A stretch of DNA of 24,488 nucleotides, from positions 1-24,488 of the forward strand of contig DASWRI010000024.1 in the NCBI GenBank assembly GCA_036403235.1. The letters are read 5' to 3'. The position numbers were made by a program, and so were the translations under genes. Under the pieces are notes generated by a model. It worked only from the letters and a program-made list of their open reading frames with translations, had not been told where the DNA came from and ran no database searches. The stretch comes from JBGTFE01 sp036403235 (lineage in GTDB: Bacteria; Acidobacteriota; Blastocatellia; Pyrinomonadales; Pyrinomonadaceae). The stretch's first letter is position 1. Each line of letters starts with the position of its first letter. Positions 22,198 to 24,488 of this stretch are shown here, one piece after another.

Positions 22198-24488
22198 CTA
22201 TAATTTATTTTTTAACAAATATTTTCGGAAAAGCTCTATTTTTAACTGGTAATTACCGTTTATTTCCTCGACGACTTCTTTTCGAACAAGGTTTTTTACG
22301 GCAGATTTTGACGGCAGAGAGTTGATGGACTTTATCCTGCCCCTGGCCAGAATTCTCATTATTTCCTGTTCTTCTTCAGACATATCTTCGCTCCAGATAC
22401 TATAAAAATACGATTGCGCGGAAATTAAAACTTTTTCGACTATTGTTTCAAAATCTTCCTGAGTGGCGGTAAATCGTTTTTTATAGTTAAGATGATTTAC
22501 CAGGTCAGAACCGAATGATTGCAATAAATACGGCTGGCAATGAGTTAATTTAATAATATTTTCTTTTATGCCTTTATTGTAACTCAATTTAGGGACGGGG
22601 TCGGTAAGGAGCCTGTTTGCGTCATCGTTTGAAAGAAAACCAAGCTCCAGTGTTTTAGTATTAATCAAATAATCAGACCAGTTAATCTTACTCATCTCTT
22701 CAAAGCGGTGACCGCCTGAAAACAAAATAACAATTTGTTCGCGATGCTGAACGATACTTCGTAATTGATTAAAGACGTCCTTGGTAATTTTCGAGTTTTC
22801 AAAATCTTCTTCAAGTTTTTCATACTCGTCAAAAGTCAATAAAATCTGTTTACCGGATATTTTTGATATTTTTTCAATTTTATCCAGCCATTCGTCCAAC
22901 GATGTAAAGGTGTTTTTTTTGAATCTCTCTATTTGAAGCTCGTAGGATTCTTTCAACAGCTCATTTCTTTCCAATTCCTCTAAAATAGCTTTTACAAGGT
23001 TGTAACAAAACGCCGTGTCGCTGTCACGCCACTTCCCGTTTTGAAAATCGACATAAACCGTCAAATATTTACTTTGGAAGAATCGTCCGAGATTCTTGAG
23101 CGTCGAGGTTTTTCCAATCCGGCGGCGACCGTAAAGCAACAGTGCGTTGCGTTCCTGCGGATTGACGATATTTTCTTCAATAGCGGCAATAATATCCCGT
23201 CGCCCCATAAACAACTGTTGGTTTTTTTCAGTCGAATCCAAAGGTTTGCCGACGATGTAGGGATTTGGGATGGGTGTCGAGGTGAGTTCCTTATAGCGTT
23301 TTGCTTTTTCTATTTTGATAAAATCCGACCATTTTTCAATTGAAGGCAGAAATATTTTAGCCCCGACAGACGAAAAAGCCAGCGAAGTGCGGAAAATGTT
23401 TATCTTTTCATCTAAATTTTCAAGAGTTTCCAGTCTGCCCGATATGGTCTCGCGATTATTATAATCTTCGGCTAAATTTGAGACAGCCTTTATTTGTCGC
23501 TTTATGTCTGACAAAACGGCTCTCTCAAAATCAAAATACGTTCGATACGCGGATGGCAGGAATTCAATAATATCTTTTGCCCGGCTCAGCCCGTCAAGGC
23601 TTTCTATCTTTTGCAAATCTTGTGAAGCGATAGATAGTAACGCTTTTTGCGAGGCATTTCGTTGAAAAATACTGGTTTCACTTACAAAGTTCACTTCCGC
23701 AAAGCCCAGTTTTCTGTCTTGATTTACCAGGCGAATAAGCCATTCGGAAAGATTTGGCAAAGGCATGGCAATGACCTCATCCCAAAAAAGAGGCGAATGT
23801 TGAAATAACTTAAAAGATAAGGCGGCGTTTTTCTTGGAAGCAAAATATCGTCGAAGATAAGGAAATAAATAAAAGGGGCGAAAAAAAATCAGTGTGCAGG
23901 TAATAAAATAAGCAATTATAAAATTTTCGCTTTGGTTAAATCCCTCGTCTCTGCTCAGTGCAATAAAGATTCCGCCTGAATGAATTGCTATGTCACCTAC
24001 CATAGCGATTGGAAGACCTATGACTAAACCGCCGCAAAAACCATAAATTCGTTCGTATCCGAGTCCCGCTGCCAATCCTCCGATTAGACCGGCTATGACA
24101 CCGCCAAATATGCCGCTATCAAACCCGGCAAATAAATCTCTGTCTATTCCTCTATAAAATAAATTTCCCTCTAATTCGGCTGAAAGCCCCTGCGATAAAA
24201 CATCGGATATGCTGTTAATAGTGCCGGACAATCCGCTGTTCAGATGTGCCAGCAGATTGCTTTCCAATCCGCCTATCAACCCGAAAAGAAGTCCGCTAAT
24301 CAGCCCGCCTCCTAATCCGACGACCATCACGACGATAAGCCCGCCGCCCAGACCGTATAAAAAACCGAATAATAAACTAATCCCGAATATTATTCCCGCC
24401 TGCTTAAATGATAAAACCCAATTGAAAGGAATTCCGAATAACTTGCAAGCTAATCCAACGATACTTTCCAGCAAAACAATAATAAAAA
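22198..24488 (-). CDS. Membrane-anchored AAA/STAND-type P-loop ATPase (N-terminus outside window)
   Basis: The frame stays open to the right edge (FIIVLLESIVG); a TTG at 24474 is the only start-like codon, so the N-terminus probably lies outside. Counting from that TTG, residues 1-205 are hydrophobic with a glycine-rich set of spans (GLGGGLISGLLFGLIGG and GVIAGLIGGLAAGLGY). A polar helical linker (about 210-430) follows. The P-loop GRRRIGKT is at about 448-455, and Walker B with LLTFDEYEKLEEDF at about 546. The motif IVILFSGGHRFEEM follows, and the C-terminus (about 690-758) looks like a winged helix. It is an ORC/AAA_16-like NTPase tied to the membrane. Signalling, defence or stress roles are all possible; nothing here decides. 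Confidence 0.82.
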   Translation of the reverse strand, partial: FIIVLLESIVGLACKLFGIPFNWVLSFKQAGIIFGISLLFGFLYGLGGGLIVVMVVGLGGGLISGLLFGLIGGLESNLLAHLNSGLSGTINSISDVLSQGLSAELEGNLFYRGIDRDLFAGFDSGIFGGVIAGLIGGLAAGLGYERIYGFCGGLVIGLPIAMVGDIAIHSGGIFIALSRDEGFNQSENFIIAYFITCTLIFFRPFYLFPYLRRYFASKKNAALSFKLFQHSPLFWDEVIAMPLPNLSEWLIRLVNQDRKLGFAEVNFVSETSIFQRNASQKALLSIASQDLQKIESLDGLSRAKDIIEFLPSAYRTYFDFERAVLSDIKRQIKAVSNLAEDYNNRETISGRLETLENLDEKINIFRTSLAFSSVGAKIFLPSIEKWSDFIKIEKAKRYKELTSTPIPNPYIVGKPLDSTEKNQQLFMGRRDIIAAIEENIVNPQERNALLLYGRRRIGKTSTLKNLGRFFQSKYLTVYVDFQNGKWRDSDTAFCYNLVKAILEELERNELLKESYELQIERFKKNTFTSLDEWLDKIEKISKISGKQILLTFDEYEKLEEDFENSKITKDVFNQLRSIVQHREQIVILFSGGHRFEEMSKINWSDYLINTKTLELGFLSNDDANRLLTDPVPKLSYNKGIKENIIKLTHCQPYLLQSFGSDLVNHLNYKKRFTATQEDFETIVEKVLISAQSYFYSIWSEDMSEEEQEIMRILARGRIKSINSLPSKSAVKNLVRKEVVEEINGNYQLKIELFRKYLLKNKL

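Noticed and set aside
24472..24474. TTG at 24474 as true start of the ATPase
   Set aside because: The frame remains open through the window edge with hydrophobic codons, and no Shine-Dalgarno is visible, so the start is likely outside.

Overview
The window most resembles a chromosomal segment of an Acidobacteriota member, probably Blastocatellia (inference, no search was run). The basis is the mix of families: membrane-tethered winged-helix regulators with TolB/TPR sensor parts, FG-GAP and BACON exported proteins, DUF2911, a small zinc-finger/HTH protein, and a cupin of the type known from Granulicella. There are no rRNA, tRNA, CRISPR or transposase genes.

Layout. 1-2289 (-): one-component regulator (winged helix, membrane segment, WD40/TolB propeller), running off the left edge. 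2671-7776 (+): small accessory genes for a DUF2911-TPR exported protein, a DUF4406 protein, a CPBP-family membrane protease in an A+T-rich patch, a thioredoxin-fold (TlpA-type) envelope protein, and two small membrane proteins. A decayed second copy of the DUF4406 gene lies among them. 7953-11742 (-): compact operon of a small zinc-finger/HTH protein, a small exported protein and a 1029-residue exported beta-helix/BACON/FG-GAP protein. It is divergent from 11850-13787 (+), a second membrane-tethered winged-helix regulator with TolB-like and TPR parts. Three GGTTAG repeats spaced exactly 11 bp lie just before that regulator. 13854-16277: EthA-like flavin monooxygenase and a broken short-chain dehydrogenase (-), divergent from a TetR regulator (+) across a perfect 16-bp palindrome. 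16539-16763 (+): C-terminal scrap of another FG-GAP protein with its terminator. 16878-17887 (-): cupin and membrane protein. 18003-20733 (-): aldo-keto reductase, zinc alcohol dehydrogenase and NAD(P)-binding protein, divergent from an AraC regulator (+). This arrangement resembles the E. coli YqhC/YqhD/DkgA aldehyde response. 22198-24488 (-): membrane-anchored P-loop ATPase running off the right edge.

The theme is paired regulation. Four regulators (two OmpR-type winged-helix membrane proteins, one TetR, one AraC) each lie next to, or divergent from, their probable targets. Three of them have visible candidate operators. The most unusual signals are helically phased direct repeats before both winged-helix membrane genes, a 13-bp hairpin overlapping the Shine-Dalgarno of the thioredoxin-like gene, and several gene remnants that point to active local decay and insertion.
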